Source: Clostridiales bacterium (GTDB taxonomy: Bacteria; Bacillota; Clostridia; Oscillospirales; Oscillospiraceae). From it: a stretch of DNA of 64,000 nucleotides. The notes beneath the pieces are model-generated. The model was not told the origin of the DNA. It saw only the letters and a list, made by a program, of their open reading frames with translations, and made no database searches. The position numbers were made by a program, and so were the translations under genes. The stretch lies in contig JALERU010000014.1 in the NCBI GenBank assembly GCA_022764045.1, positions 22,138 to 86,137 on the forward strand, in the 5' to 3' direction. Shown here piece by piece: positions 18,294 through 26,026 of this stretch (within the stretch, counting starts at the first letter, position 1; the number at the start of each line of letters is the position of its first letter).

Positions 18294-19547
18294 ATGGACA
18301 GTACCTGTATAGGAATTATTGTAATCCTTCTCATTCTGGTGGCCCTGTCCGCCTGGTGTTCCTCCACAGAAACCGCCTATTCCTCTGTGAACAAAGTGCG
18401 GCTGAAGAGCAAGGCTGAGGATGGCAACCAGCGGGCACAAAAAGCCCTAGACCTGCTGGAGGACTATGATAAGCTCCTCTCCTGTATTCTCATTGGCAAC
18501 AACATCGTAAACCTCACGGCGGCCACCTTGGGCACGGTGCTCTTTACCAAGCTCCTGCCGGTTTATGGCCCGGCGGTTTCCACCATTGTCCTGACGGTGG
18601 TGGTGCTGATTTTTGGCGAAATCACCCCCAAGACCCTGGCAAAGGACCAGGCAGAACGCTTTTGTATGCGCGCTGCCACGCCCCTCCGGGTCTGCATGGT
18701 GGTGCTCACCCCCCTGCACCTGTTCTTTGGTCTCTTCCAAAAGCTGATGGTCAAGCTCTTCCACTCCCAGGAGGAGGAAGGCATCACCGAGGAAGAGCTC
18801 ATTACCATGGTGGAGGAGGCCGAGAGTGAGGGCGGTCTGGAACACCATGAAAGTGAACTGATCCGTGCCGCCATTGAGTTTAACGACATGGAGGTAGAGG
18901 AGATCCTTACCCCTCGGGTGGATATCGTTGCCGCCCCAGATACCGTCACCATGGAGGAACTTTCGGTGCTCTTTGCCGAAAGCGGTTACTCCCGTATCCC
19001 TGTCTACCACACCTCAATCGACAATATCATTGGGCTCATTCATGAGAAGGATTTCTTCTCCGCCCGGTATCATAACCACACAGACATTACCAGCCTCATC
19101 TCCAAGGTGTTTTACACCACTGGCTCAGCGCAAATCTCCGATTTGCTGCGCTTGCTCCAGCGGAGAAAAAGCCACATGGCTGTGGTGGTGGATGACTACG
19201 GTGGCACCATGGGAATTGTCACCATGGAGGATATCCTGGAGGAACTGGTGGGTGAGATTTGGGATGAGCACGACGAGATCATTGAGGAGTTCAAACCTCA
19301 GGAGGATGGCAGTTACCTGATTTCCTGCTCAGCCAACCTGGATGATCTCTTTGACCGGTTCTCCATTCGTGCCACAGATATTGACTCCGCGTCCATCAGC
19401 GGTTGGGTCCTGGACCAGCTGGGCCGTCTGCCGGTGGAGGGAGACCACTTTGTCTATGAAAACCTGGACGTTACCGTCACACAGTTGGATCACCGCCGTA
19501 TCCTGGAGATCCGGGTTGCTGTGATCCCGGAACCAGAAGAAGAATAA
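18294..19547 (+). CDS. Hemolysin C/CorC family membrane protein (DUF21, CBS pair, CorC/HlyC)
   Basis: 417 residues. An N-terminal CNNM/DUF21 membrane domain (about residues 1-180, with AWCSSTETAYSSVNKVRL and LIGNNIVNLTAATLGT) is followed by two CBS domains (about 200-320, with TPRVDIVAAPD and VVVDDYGGTMGIVTMEDILEELVGEI) and the C-terminal CorC/HlyC transporter-associated domain. Relatives export or regulate Mg2+ or other divalent cations. The ATG at 18294 has no obvious Shine-Dalgarno sequence; an in-frame TGA lies 15 bases before it, so the start is fixed but translation may be weak or controlled by the leader. Confidence 0.92.
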   Translation: MDSTCIGIIVILLILVALSAWCSSTETAYSSVNKVRLKSKAEDGNQRAQKALDLLEDYDKLLSCILIGNNIVNLTAATLGTVLFTKLLPVYGPAVSTIVLTVVVLIFGEITPKTLAKDQAERFCMRAATPLRVCMVVLTPLHLFFGLFQKLMVKLFHSQEEEGITEEELITMVEEAESEGGLEHHESELIRAAIEFNDMEVEEILTPRVDIVAAPDTVTMEELSVLFAESGYSRIPVYHTSIDNIIGLIHEKDFFSARYHNHTDITSLISKVFYTTGSAQISDLLRLLQRRKSHMAVVVDDYGGTMGIVTMEDILEELVGEIWDEHDEIIEEFKPQEDGSYLISCSANLDDLFDRFSIRATDIDSASISGWVLDQLGRLPVEGDHFVYENLDVTVTQLDHRRILEIRVAVIPEPEEE

Positions 19548-19560
19548 TAAAAAGCCATGG

Positions 19561-19597
19561 AAAGGCACCCAAGAGCATCAGCTTGGGTGCCTTTTTT
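19561..19597 (+). terminator. Intrinsic terminator after the CorC-type gene
   Basis: AAAGGCACCCAAG (19561-19573) pairs with CTTGGGTGCCTTT (19582-19594) with an 8-nt loop and runs into a T tract (19592-19597). It lies 14 bases past the stop. Confidence 0.92.
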
Positions 19598-19633
19598 GTA
19601 TGCAGTGGGAACATTATATTTTGTTGCTCCGGG

Positions 19634-19716
19634 AGAATACTATCATCGTGTGCCTTACACGCAGCGGGCAATGCCCGCCTGAAAAATCGCTTGCGATTTT
19701 TTAGGTTAATTGATGA
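19634..19716. repeat. Intergenic multi-hairpin cluster (possible relative of the MITE-like element)
   Basis: Three adjacent hairpins: CGTGT/ACACG (19657-19671), GCGGGC/GCCCGC (19664-19678 region) and AAAAATCGC/GCGATTTTT (19682-19701). The left boundary ATACTATCAT (19638-19647) matches the end of the repeat at 35760, and ATGATA (19712-19717) lies at the right. The interior sequence differs from copies A and B, so relationship is possible but not shown. Confidence 0.4.
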
Positions 19717-19750
19717 TACAACCACGAAGTTTAGGAGGAAGGTGAAGTCC

Positions 19751-19933
19751 ATGAACCTCATTCCCTGCACAGATGACTGCATTTATCAGCAGGAGGGCCG
19801 CTGTACCCTGGCGCGGGCCGGGTCCAGCGGCATGCCCACGAAACAGGCAGGTTGCGTCCATTTCCTGCCTCGAGTTTCCCAAAGAAAAGACCCGCTGTCG
19901 GGTGGATTCCATGGCCGGCAAGAGACAGAATAA
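19751..19933 (+). CDS. Small Cys-rich protein, DUF1540-like, function unknown
   Basis: A 60-residue protein beginning MNLIPCTDDCIYQQEGRCTL, with a further GCVHF near residue 37. The four cysteines in a CxxxC-x7-C...C pattern resemble the metal-binding DUF1540-type small proteins common in Clostridia (often mislabelled hydroxymyristoyl-ACP dehydratase). The start at ATG 19751 has AGGAGGAAG 10-18 bases upstream. It is not in an operon and its role is unknown. The upstream frame extension to 19583 runs through hairpins and is not credible. Confidence 0.65.
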   Translation: MNLIPCTDDCIYQQEGRCTLARAGSSGMPTKQAGCVHFLPRVSQRKDPLSGGFHGRQETE

Positions 19934-19949
19934 TCCTCTGGCAACCGGG

Positions 19950-20035
19950 CAAAACTTGACAGCAAAAGCCCTGAATTTGACAAGGATGGTCCGGCGCCGG
20001 CCAAACTTGACAGGAAAATCACCAAGCATGACAGC
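19950..20035. repeat. Four in-phase TTGACA-containing repeats
   Basis: TTGACA occurs at 19956-19961, 19977-19982 and 20007-20012, with ATGACA at 20028-20033, each in the context AA(A/G)C/T-TTGACA. Spacings are 21, 30 and 21 bases, all multiples of three, so on the plus strand the units read as repeats of Asn-Leu-Thr. No convincing ribosome binding site or homologous protein is seen. It is either a short tandem repeat or the remnant of a repeat-bearing gene. Confidence 0.5.
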
Positions 20036-20114
20036 CTTTGTTGTGGCTGCCAAGGTTGATCGATAGAATGAAAATAAGGAACGGGGATGACTTTCAAAGC
20101 CGAAGCCTTCCCTG

Positions 20115-21479
20115 TTATAAAAGCACGGCCAAGGCCTCGCGGATATTCTTTACAGGGATCAGTTGCAGCCCTTTTGGCGGCACAATGGTCTGCCGGCCGT
20201 GGCGCTGGGGAACCAGACACTTGGTAAATCCCAGACGGCGTACTTCCGCCAGCCGCTGGTTCAGGGCAGACACGGAGCGAAGCTCACCGGTCAGTCCCAC
20301 CTCGCCCACGGCCACAAGATCCGCCGGAACCACTCGGTCCCGGAAACTGGAGGCCAGGGCCAGCACCGCCGCCAGGTCGGCGCCGGGCTCGTCCAGATAG
20401 AGACCGCCGATGACATTCAGATAGGCGTCACAGGTGTTCACTGCCAGCCCTCCCCGCTTTTCCAAAACCGCCATCAGGAGCATGGCGCGGTTATAGTCAA
20501 AACCATTGGTGCTCCTGCGTGGGTTGCCAAAGGCGCTGGGAGTCAGCAGAGCTTGTACCTCGGCTAAAACGGGACGAGCGCCCTCCATCACACAGGTGAC
20601 ACAGGTGCCCGGTTCGTCGGTCAGCCGTCCCTCCAGAAGGGTTTGAGAGGGGTTGGGAACCTCTCTCAGGCCGGTATCATCCATGTCGAAAACGCCGATT
20701 TCATTGGTGGCCCCATACCGGTTTTTGGCGGCCCGGAGGATGCGGTAGGACATGTGCCGGTCCCCCTCAAAGTAGAGGACGCAGTCCACCATGTGTTCCA
20801 AGACCTTGGGGCCGGCCAGGCTGCCCTCTTTGTTCACATGTCCGATCACAAAGACGGTGATCCCCTTCCCTTTTGCCAGCTGCATCAGGGCCATGGTACA
20901 TTCCTTCACCTGGGATATGCTGCCGGGAGACGCGGTTTGGTCTCCATTGTACATGGTCTGAATGGAGTCCACAATGAGAATTTCCGGCGCGGTTTCGTCC
21001 ACCGCGGCGGTGATCTGTTCCAGGTTGTTTTCCGCGTAGAGGTATAGGCCCATATCACCCACCCCCAGGCGTTCTGCCCGCAGCTTTAACTGGCGCTCGG
21101 ATTCCTCACCGGACACATAGAGAACCTTCGCAAATTTGCAAAGCTGATCGCAGATTTGCAGCATCAGGGTGGACTTGCCAATGCCGGGCGCGCCGCCGAT
21201 GAGCACCAGGGAACCCTGGACCGCGCCGCCACCCAGCACCCGGTCCAGTTCCGCCAGGCCTGTGGGGAAACGGATCTCCTGGTCAATGGTCATCTCAGAG
21301 ACCAGCTTGGGCTTACGAATGGGCCCCATGGAAATGGCGGGCTTTCCGCTCCCCTTGGTTTTGGGGGCGGCGGGCTGCTCCACGATGGTGTTCCAGGACC
21401 CGCAGGCTGAGCACTGGCCCTGCCACTTTGGGGTCTCGTTGCCGCACTGGGTGCAGTAAAAAATCGTTTTGGCCTTCAT
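20115..21479 (-). CDS. radA: DNA repair protein RadA/Sms
   Basis: A full-length 454-residue RadA, a RecA-like branch-migration helicase used in homologous recombination. The C4 zinc finger YCTQCGNETPKWQGQCSACG lies at the N-terminus, Walker A GGAPGIGKST at about residue 97, the RadA-specific KNRYG motif (KNRFG in most species) in the middle, and a Lon-like C-terminal domain (VGEVGLTGELRSV). Its ATG overlaps the stop of the upstream amidase gene in ATGA. In many Firmicutes radA follows clpC, so this amidase neighbour is less usual. Confidence 0.97.
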   Translation of the reverse strand: MKAKTIFYCTQCGNETPKWQGQCSACGSWNTIVEQPAAPKTKGSGKPAISMGPIRKPKLVSEMTIDQEIRFPTGLAELDRVLGGGAVQGSLVLIGGAPGIGKSTLMLQICDQLCKFAKVLYVSGEESERQLKLRAERLGVGDMGLYLYAENNLEQITAAVDETAPEILIVDSIQTMYNGDQTASPGSISQVKECTMALMQLAKGKGITVFVIGHVNKEGSLAGPKVLEHMVDCVLYFEGDRHMSYRILRAAKNRYGATNEIGVFDMDDTGLREVPNPSQTLLEGRLTDEPGTCVTCVMEGARPVLAEVQALLTPSAFGNPRRSTNGFDYNRAMLLMAVLEKRGGLAVNTCDAYLNVIGGLYLDEPGADLAAVLALASSFRDRVVPADLVAVGEVGLTGELRSVSALNQRLAEVRRLGFTKCLVPQRHGRQTIVPPKGLQLIPVKNIREALAVLL

Positions 21480-22204
21480 ACAAAGGATTCTCCTTCTTGG
21501 GAATTTCCGCTGGTGAGATAGCAGGCGGCCAGAGACATGGCCAGCTTCATTTGATAGGCCCGCTCCTGGAGCAGGCGGGCTTCTTCAGGGTTGGACAGAA
21601 AGCCGCACTCCACCAGAATCGCCCGGCAGGAAATGTGATTCATCAGATACACGCTGGAGGCGATATGCTGGGGAGCCCGTTTCTTTTCCGGGGCCGCTAC
21701 CTCCGTTAAGGTCTGCTGAACCTGCTGGGCCAGGGGCATGGAGAGAGCTTCCTCCCCATAAAACACTTGGATGCCCCGATGGCTTGGGTTAGGGGACGCG
21801 TTTTGATGGATGCTGATGAGGGTGGCGTTTTCGATGCGATTGATCAGCGCCACCCGGTTGTGAAGGTCGGAGACCTTCTTTTCCCGCAAGGTACCGGCGC
21901 TCTCATCGTGGATGGATACGTCGGTGTACCGGGTCATTACCGCTGGTACGCCATAGAACCCCATGAGCTGGTCCAGCTCCAGGGCGATGGCCAGATTGAT
22001 CTGGCTTTCCGCCTGCCCGGAGGCCGAAACCGCGCCGCCATCCTCTCCCCCGTGGCCGGGGTCAATGATGAGGGTTTGCTGGTTCATCCGGGCAAAGGCC
22101 GGCAAGGTCTTTTGGAACCAGGGCGCCTGGGTGAGCGCGGTGATCAGGCAAATGACGGTGAAGAAACACAGGAGCGTCCGGCGCTCTGTTACAAATCGTT
22201 TCAA
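21476..22204 (-). CDS. N-acetylmuramoyl-L-alanine amidase, CwlD-like (Amidase_3)
   Basis: A 242-residue zinc amidase with an N-terminal membrane anchor (LLCFFTVICLITALT). The Amidase_3 domain has the metal ligands in IDPGHGGEDGGAV, SQINLAIALE and LISIHQNAS, with the catalytic Glu in ILVECGFLSNP. Size and single-domain layout fit CwlD, which removes peptide side chains when muramic-delta-lactam is made in spore cortex; a vegetative role is possible. The start is TTG 22204, preceded by GGGGAGGG with 8-9 bases spacing. It is cotranscribed with radA. Confidence 0.85.
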   Translation of the reverse strand: MKRFVTERRTLLCFFTVICLITALTQAPWFQKTLPAFARMNQQTLIIDPGHGGEDGGAVSASGQAESQINLAIALELDQLMGFYGVPAVMTRYTDVSIHDESAGTLREKKVSDLHNRVALINRIENATLISIHQNASPNPSHRGIQVFYGEEALSMPLAQQVQQTLTEVAAPEKKRAPQHIASSVYLMNHISCRAILVECGFLSNPEEARLLQERAYQMKLAMSLAACYLTSGNSQEGESFV

Positions 22205-22411
22205 AAAGCATCCCTCCCCTGGAACTCTATGCCGGGGTGGGGCGGGACAGACCTGCCCCTGAAAGGGGGCTTCGTCAAAATTATAGCAGATGGTCTCTCA
22301 TTCCGCAATCCCACTGAGATTTCCGGTTCCTTTTTCCCCAGGGGCGCATAGACTGGAATGAACGCGGATCGTACCGATCCCGCGCCGCTTTTGTAAAAGG
22401 AGGTACTTCCA

Positions 22412-22885
22412 TTGTTCTGTGCAAATTCCAACGGAAATCAGTCTTCCGGCAATCGTCCGGCCTGTCCCGCCGGACAGGGGTCTTTGCCCGCCTGCGGCCC
22501 CTTCGCGGTCCCCTTTGTGGTGAGCCAGGGCGCCGCGCCCCAGCGGTATTCCAAAACCAAAGCGCTGGAAAACGGCACCCTCTTCCCTGACCTGGACCTT
22601 CCCTTCCATCTGAAGGTCAACGCGCCTCAGCTGGCCGATACAGATCTCAACCAACTCCGGGCCTTGGATTTCGTCATTCAGGAGCTGGGCCTCTATCTGG
22701 ACACCCATCCCAACGACAGTGAGGCCTTTGCCCTCTTCCAGAATTATGTGGAGCTAGAAAAGACTGCCCGGGAGAGCTATGTGGAGGAGCACGGTCCCCT
22801 GACCCAGAACGACGCCGCCATGGACGACACCTATACCTGGGGCAAGGGCCCCTGGCCCTGGCAGTATACCGAGGAGGAGGCATAA
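22412..22885 (+). CDS. Spore coat protein: CotJA-CotJB fusion
   Basis: 157 residues combining two small coat proteins usually encoded by separate genes. Residues 30-65 match CotJA (PFVVSQGAAPQRY then the diagnostic KALENGTLFPDLDLPF). Residues 75-150 match CotJB (LRALDFVIQELGLYLDTHPN, then HGPLT and the Trp-rich WGKGPWPWQY). They belong to the inner spore coat and are made in the mother cell. The start is TTG 22412, set by AAAGGAGG at 22396-22403 with 8-base spacing. A truncated cotJC follows three bases later. The Cys-containing N-terminal 25 residues are not recognised. Confidence 0.85.
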   Translation: MFCANSNGNQSSGNRPACPAGQGSLPACGPFAVPFVVSQGAAPQRYSKTKALENGTLFPDLDLPFHLKVNAPQLADTDLNQLRALDFVIQELGLYLDTHPNDSEAFALFQNYVELEKTARESYVEEHGPLTQNDAAMDDTYTWGKGPWPWQYTEEEA

Positions 22886-22888
22886 GGC

Positions 22889-23002
22889 ATGTTTGTATAT
22901 CAGAAAAAATTGCAGTATCCCGTCAGAATCAAAAACACCAACCCGAAGTTGGCTGCCCTGATTATCTCCCAGTACGGCGGGCCGGAGTGCGATAGGCTAT
23001 AA
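22889..23002 (+). pseudogene. cotJC remnant: N-terminal 37 codons of a manganese-catalase-like coat protein
   Basis: An ATG at 22889, three bases after the cotJAB stop and preceded by GAGGAGG, opens a 37-codon frame: MFVYQKKLQYPVRIKN, then NPKLAALIISQYGGPE, ending CDRL and TAA. This is a clear match to the start of CotJC, a roughly 190-200-residue Mn-catalase-like protein, but all the ferritin-like catalytic core is missing. The following 200 bases do not resume the match in any frame I can see. It is either a deletion remnant or a very short expressed peptide. Confidence 0.8.
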
Positions 23003-23063
23003 TCTGGGAGAACGTAAGAATTTCTACGCAATCTCTTAAGAAAATCTTCATCGGTGCTTAATT

Positions 23064-23118
23064 CTGACAAAAGAATCCCCTGCTATACTATGATTAACAA
23101 CAGAGTGAGCACTGCTCA
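23064..23118 (+). promoter_or_regulatory. Possible promoter and palindrome upstream of the envelope operon
   Basis: CTGACA (23064-23069), a 16-bp spacer and TACTAT (23086-23091) make a plausible promoter for the gene at 23203. The palindrome TGAGCA-C-TGCTCA (23106-23118) would lie just downstream of the start site and could be an operator. The rest of the 200-base gap after the cotJC remnant shows nothing else recognisable. Confidence 0.4.
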
Positions 23119-23202
23119 TCCCCTATTGGGCAGCCAACTACGCGCCGCCCGACTACAAAACCGGAGGAACCGGATACCCCAGAGAAACAAGGAGGGAACC
23201 CC

Positions 23203-24270
23203 ATGAACGTTTTGATCTTCACAGGACATTTTGGGATGGGACATATCGCCGCTGCCCAGGCAGTCCGGCAGGAGATCCTTCGTCAGGACCCCACTGCTTC
23301 CGTGACCATTGTTGATGTGGTAGAGGATTGCTTTCCTCAACTGCATCGGCTGGTCTATGGCTGCTTTGATCTGACTGTGAATTACTTTTCCAGTGTTTAT
23401 AACCTGCTCAACCGGCTGGCCAGCCATGGCGAGTGCGCGCCAATGAAGCGGATTATGGTCCAGAAGCTGGATCAGGTGCTGTATGAAAGCCAGGCAGACC
23501 TGGTGATTTCCACCCTGCCCCTGAGTTCACAATACATCTCCACTTATAAACAAACCACGGGGAGCTCCATTCCCCTGTATACTTACATCACAGACATCGA
23601 CGCCCACAGCGAATGGGTCGCGCCGGAAACCGACTGCTACTTTGTGGGGGACGAGTCCACCCGCCTGCAGTTGCTCCGGCTGAGGGTGCCGGCTGACCAG
23701 ATTGTGGTCAGCGGAATTCCCGTTCGCCAGGAGTTTCAGTTCCACTCCGCCGGCGGCTCCGGAAAGAAAGAGCTGCTGGTGATGGGAGGAGGCCTGGGGC
23801 TGATTCCCCATGCCGAGTCCCTTCTGACAGCCCTTTCCCAGGCCGATGACGTCCACGTGACCGTGATTACCGGGAAAAATGAGAGCCTGTATCAGGAACT
23901 GAGCAAGACCTATCCGGCCTTTGAGATCGTTGGTTTCACCGACCGGGTGGTCGATTATATGACCAGGGCCGATCTTTTGCTGACCAAGGCCGGTGGAATT
24001 ACCACATTTGAGGCCATTCATTCCGGCACACCCATGTGCTTGCTCCGCCCATTCCTCATGCAGGAGGAGGCCAATGCCTTCTATGTTCAGCGGCAGGGCT
24101 TTGGCAAGGTCCTCTGGGACAAAGGGGAGGAGGCCCGTGAGCTGCTGGCCCTTTTACGGGATGAGGAAACCCTGGCGGACATCAGACAGCGGATGGCGGT
24201 GGCCCTGCGGAGTCTGGACCAGGTCACTGCCCTGGACCGGTTTTGGGAAACGAGGAAGGCAGTATGCTGA
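23203..24270 (+). CDS. MGDG-synthase-like glycosyltransferase (diacylglycerol glucosyltransferase family)
   Basis: A 355-residue GT-B glycosyltransferase. The N-terminal domain starts MNVLIFTGHFGMGHIAAAQAV, the GHxxAA signature of the MGDG synthase/UgtP/MurG superfamily. The C-terminal domain has VMGGGLGLIP and the donor-binding loop LLTKAGGITTFEAIHSGTPM. Relatives transfer glucose or galactose to diacylglycerol, giving glycolipids or lipoteichoic acid anchors on the cytoplasmic face of the membrane. It heads a four-gene plus-strand operon with envelope functions. GGAGGGAACCCC is its ribosome binding site. Confidence 0.88.
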   Translation: MNVLIFTGHFGMGHIAAAQAVRQEILRQDPTASVTIVDVVEDCFPQLHRLVYGCFDLTVNYFSSVYNLLNRLASHGECAPMKRIMVQKLDQVLYESQADLVISTLPLSSQYISTYKQTTGSSIPLYTYITDIDAHSEWVAPETDCYFVGDESTRLQLLRLRVPADQIVVSGIPVRQEFQFHSAGGSGKKELLVMGGGLGLIPHAESLLTALSQADDVHVTVITGKNESLYQELSKTYPAFEIVGFTDRVVDYMTRADLLLTKAGGITTFEAIHSGTPMCLLRPFLMQEEANAFYVQRQGFGKVLWDKGEEARELLALLRDEETLADIRQRMAVALRSLDQVTALDRFWETRKAVC

Positions 24271-24950
24271 TTCCCCTGTTGCTGCTCACTGGCGCGGCGG
24301 CCGGCAGCTATGCCTTGTTCCCGTCCACCTGGCGCAAGGCTGTCCACCGGCTGGGGCGAGGAAAGCGAAAAAAAGCAGGGGTTCTGTATCTCACCTTTGA
24401 CGACGGCCCCAGTCCGGAGGCTACCCCTGCCCTCCTGGATTTGCTGACGGAGCACCATGTCCCGGCGACGTTTTTTGTGGTGGCGGAGTTTGCCAAGGAG
24501 AATCCCCAACTACTCCGGCGGATGGTGGAGGAAGGGCATCAGATTGGCTTTCATTCGGCCCGGCACCGCAGCGCCTATTGCATGACGCCCCGGCAGACCC
24601 GGCAGGATTTTTCCCAGGGACTGGCGGAGCTGAAAAAGCTGGGGATTACCCCGCGATATTTTCGGCCGCCCTGGGGCGTTGTCAACTGGACCTCCCTTCG
24701 TCAGATTAAGGGGAATCATTTGCGCCCTGTTCTCTGGGATGTGATGGCCCAGGACTGGCGGGGAGATATCACGGCGGAAGAGATCGCTGACCGTCTGCGC
24801 CGCCGAACCTGGCCGGGAGCGGTCATTTGTCTCCACGACGGCCGCGGCGCGAAGGGAGCGCCATATCGTACCATCCAAGCTCTTAAGGACCAGCTTCCCC
24901 GGTGGCTGGAACAGGGCTATCAATTTCGGACCATAGAACAGAATGAATAA
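24264..24950 (+). CDS. Polysaccharide deacetylase (NodB/CE4 family)
   Basis: A 228-residue CE4 enzyme with an N-terminal membrane anchor (LIPLLLLTGAAAGSYALF). The NodB domain contains the motif TFDDGPSPE (catalytic base and metal Asp), the metal His pair in GFHSARHRS, RPPWG, and the late motif CLHDGRG. It deacetylates N-acetylated sugars of peptidoglycan or another envelope glycan outside the cell. The ATG at 24264 overlaps the glycosyltransferase stop by seven bases, with CGAGGAAGG before it, so the two are coupled. The end overlaps the next gene by eight bases. Confidence 0.9.
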   Translation: MLIPLLLLTGAAAGSYALFPSTWRKAVHRLGRGKRKKAGVLYLTFDDGPSPEATPALLDLLTEHHVPATFFVVAEFAKENPQLLRRMVEEGHQIGFHSARHRSAYCMTPRQTRQDFSQGLAELKKLGITPRYFRPPWGVVNWTSLRQIKGNHLRPVLWDVMAQDWRGDITAEEIADRLRRRTWPGAVICLHDGRGAKGAPYRTIQALKDQLPRWLEQGYQFRTIEQNE

Positions 24951-25989
24951 CACTCCATGGAAAAAAGGGGTTGCCTGCGGCGGGTTCTTTCTGCTGCTGC
25001 TGGGCCTTACCTTTTATATCTTGCTGAAGGACCAGGAGCCCGCTCTGCTTTGGGCGGCGCTGGGGCAGGCAAAGCTACCCTGGCTGGGAGTGGGCGTGGC
25101 TTGCATGGTGATCTTTTTTTGCTGCGAGGCCCGGAACATCCAAAGGGGGCTGGCCATGTTTCACTCCCCGGCCCCTTATCGGTCCTGCCTGCTCTATGGG
25201 ATTACGGGGTTTTTCTTCAGCTCTGTGACTCCCTCAGCCTCCGGCGGGCAGCCCATGCAGCTATATAGCATGTGCCGGGATGGACACCTCCCAGCCCCCA
25301 GCGCCTTGGCGCTGCTGACAGAATTCTTTTCCTTTCAGTTGGCGGCGGTGACGCTGGCGGGGTTTGGACTTGTTCTTCACTGGCAGCAGCTGATGGCCTT
25401 GGAAACCAGCGCCTTTTTCTGCTTTCTGGTGGGAACAGGGTGCAATCTTCTGGTGGTGCTGGCGCTGGGTGGGGCGGCCTTTTCCCGCCGCTTTTTGCCC
25501 AGGGTGTGGGGTTGGCTGATGATCCCCGCCCGGCGGATCTTTCCCCGGCAGGTCCAGGGCTGGGAGGCCTGGGCGAAAAAACAGTGGCATGATTTGCGCC
25601 AGTGTACCCAGTGCTACGCCACCCATAAAAAACAGATGGTGCAGATGTTTTTGGTTTCTCTGCTCCAGTTGGCCGCGTACCACAGCGTTCCTTTCTGGGT
25701 TTATTTGGCCTTTGGGCTCAGTGAACAGGCTCTTCCAACGGTGATAGGGCTGCAAGCGGTCCTTTTTCTCTCCGTGTCGTCCCTGCCTCTTCCCGGGGCG
25801 GTGGGGCTTACAGAAGGGGGATTCCTGCTGCTGTATCGAGCCATGTTTCCCGCGGCCCTTTTGCCTGGGGCCATGCTGCTCAGCCGGGCAGTCAGTTTCT
25901 ATCTGTTCCTGCTGCTTGCCGGCCTTTTCCTGGCCGGGCGGTTTCTTCGACACAGTTTTTTCGTTTCGGAGGCGACGAAGATTATGTGA
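24943..25989 (+). CDS. Lysylphosphatidylglycerol-synthase-type TM protein (UPF0104/YbhN, flippase-like)
   Basis: A 348-residue protein with about eight predicted helices. The segments GITGFFFSSVTPSASGGQP, LTEFFSFQLAAVTLAG and the C-terminal LPLPGAVGLTEGGFLLLY are typical of the LPG_synthase_TM family, the flippase half of MprF without the aminoacyl-transferase domain. Relatives without the catalytic half are thought to move lipids. Together with the upstream glycolipid synthase it could flip a glycolipid outward, but this is inference. It overlaps the deacetylase gene by eight bases. Confidence 0.85.
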   Translation: MNNTPWKKGVACGGFFLLLLGLTFYILLKDQEPALLWAALGQAKLPWLGVGVACMVIFFCCEARNIQRGLAMFHSPAPYRSCLLYGITGFFFSSVTPSASGGQPMQLYSMCRDGHLPAPSALALLTEFFSFQLAAVTLAGFGLVLHWQQLMALETSAFFCFLVGTGCNLLVVLALGGAAFSRRFLPRVWGWLMIPARRIFPRQVQGWEAWAKKQWHDLRQCTQCYATHKKQMVQMFLVSLLQLAAYHSVPFWVYLAFGLSEQALPTVIGLQAVLFLSVSSLPLPGAVGLTEGGFLLLYRAMFPAALLPGAMLLSRAVSFYLFLLLAGLFLAGRFLRHSFFVSEATKIM

Positions 25990-26026
25990 CCGTTGAACGA
26001 TAAAATGATCCTCGGAGGTGGTGTCT

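Noticed and set aside
23106..23118. Palindrome TGAGCACTGCTCA as a definite operator
   Set aside because: Single copy, no neighbouring regulator gene, and promoter placement uncertain. Kept only as a possible element in the promoter entry.
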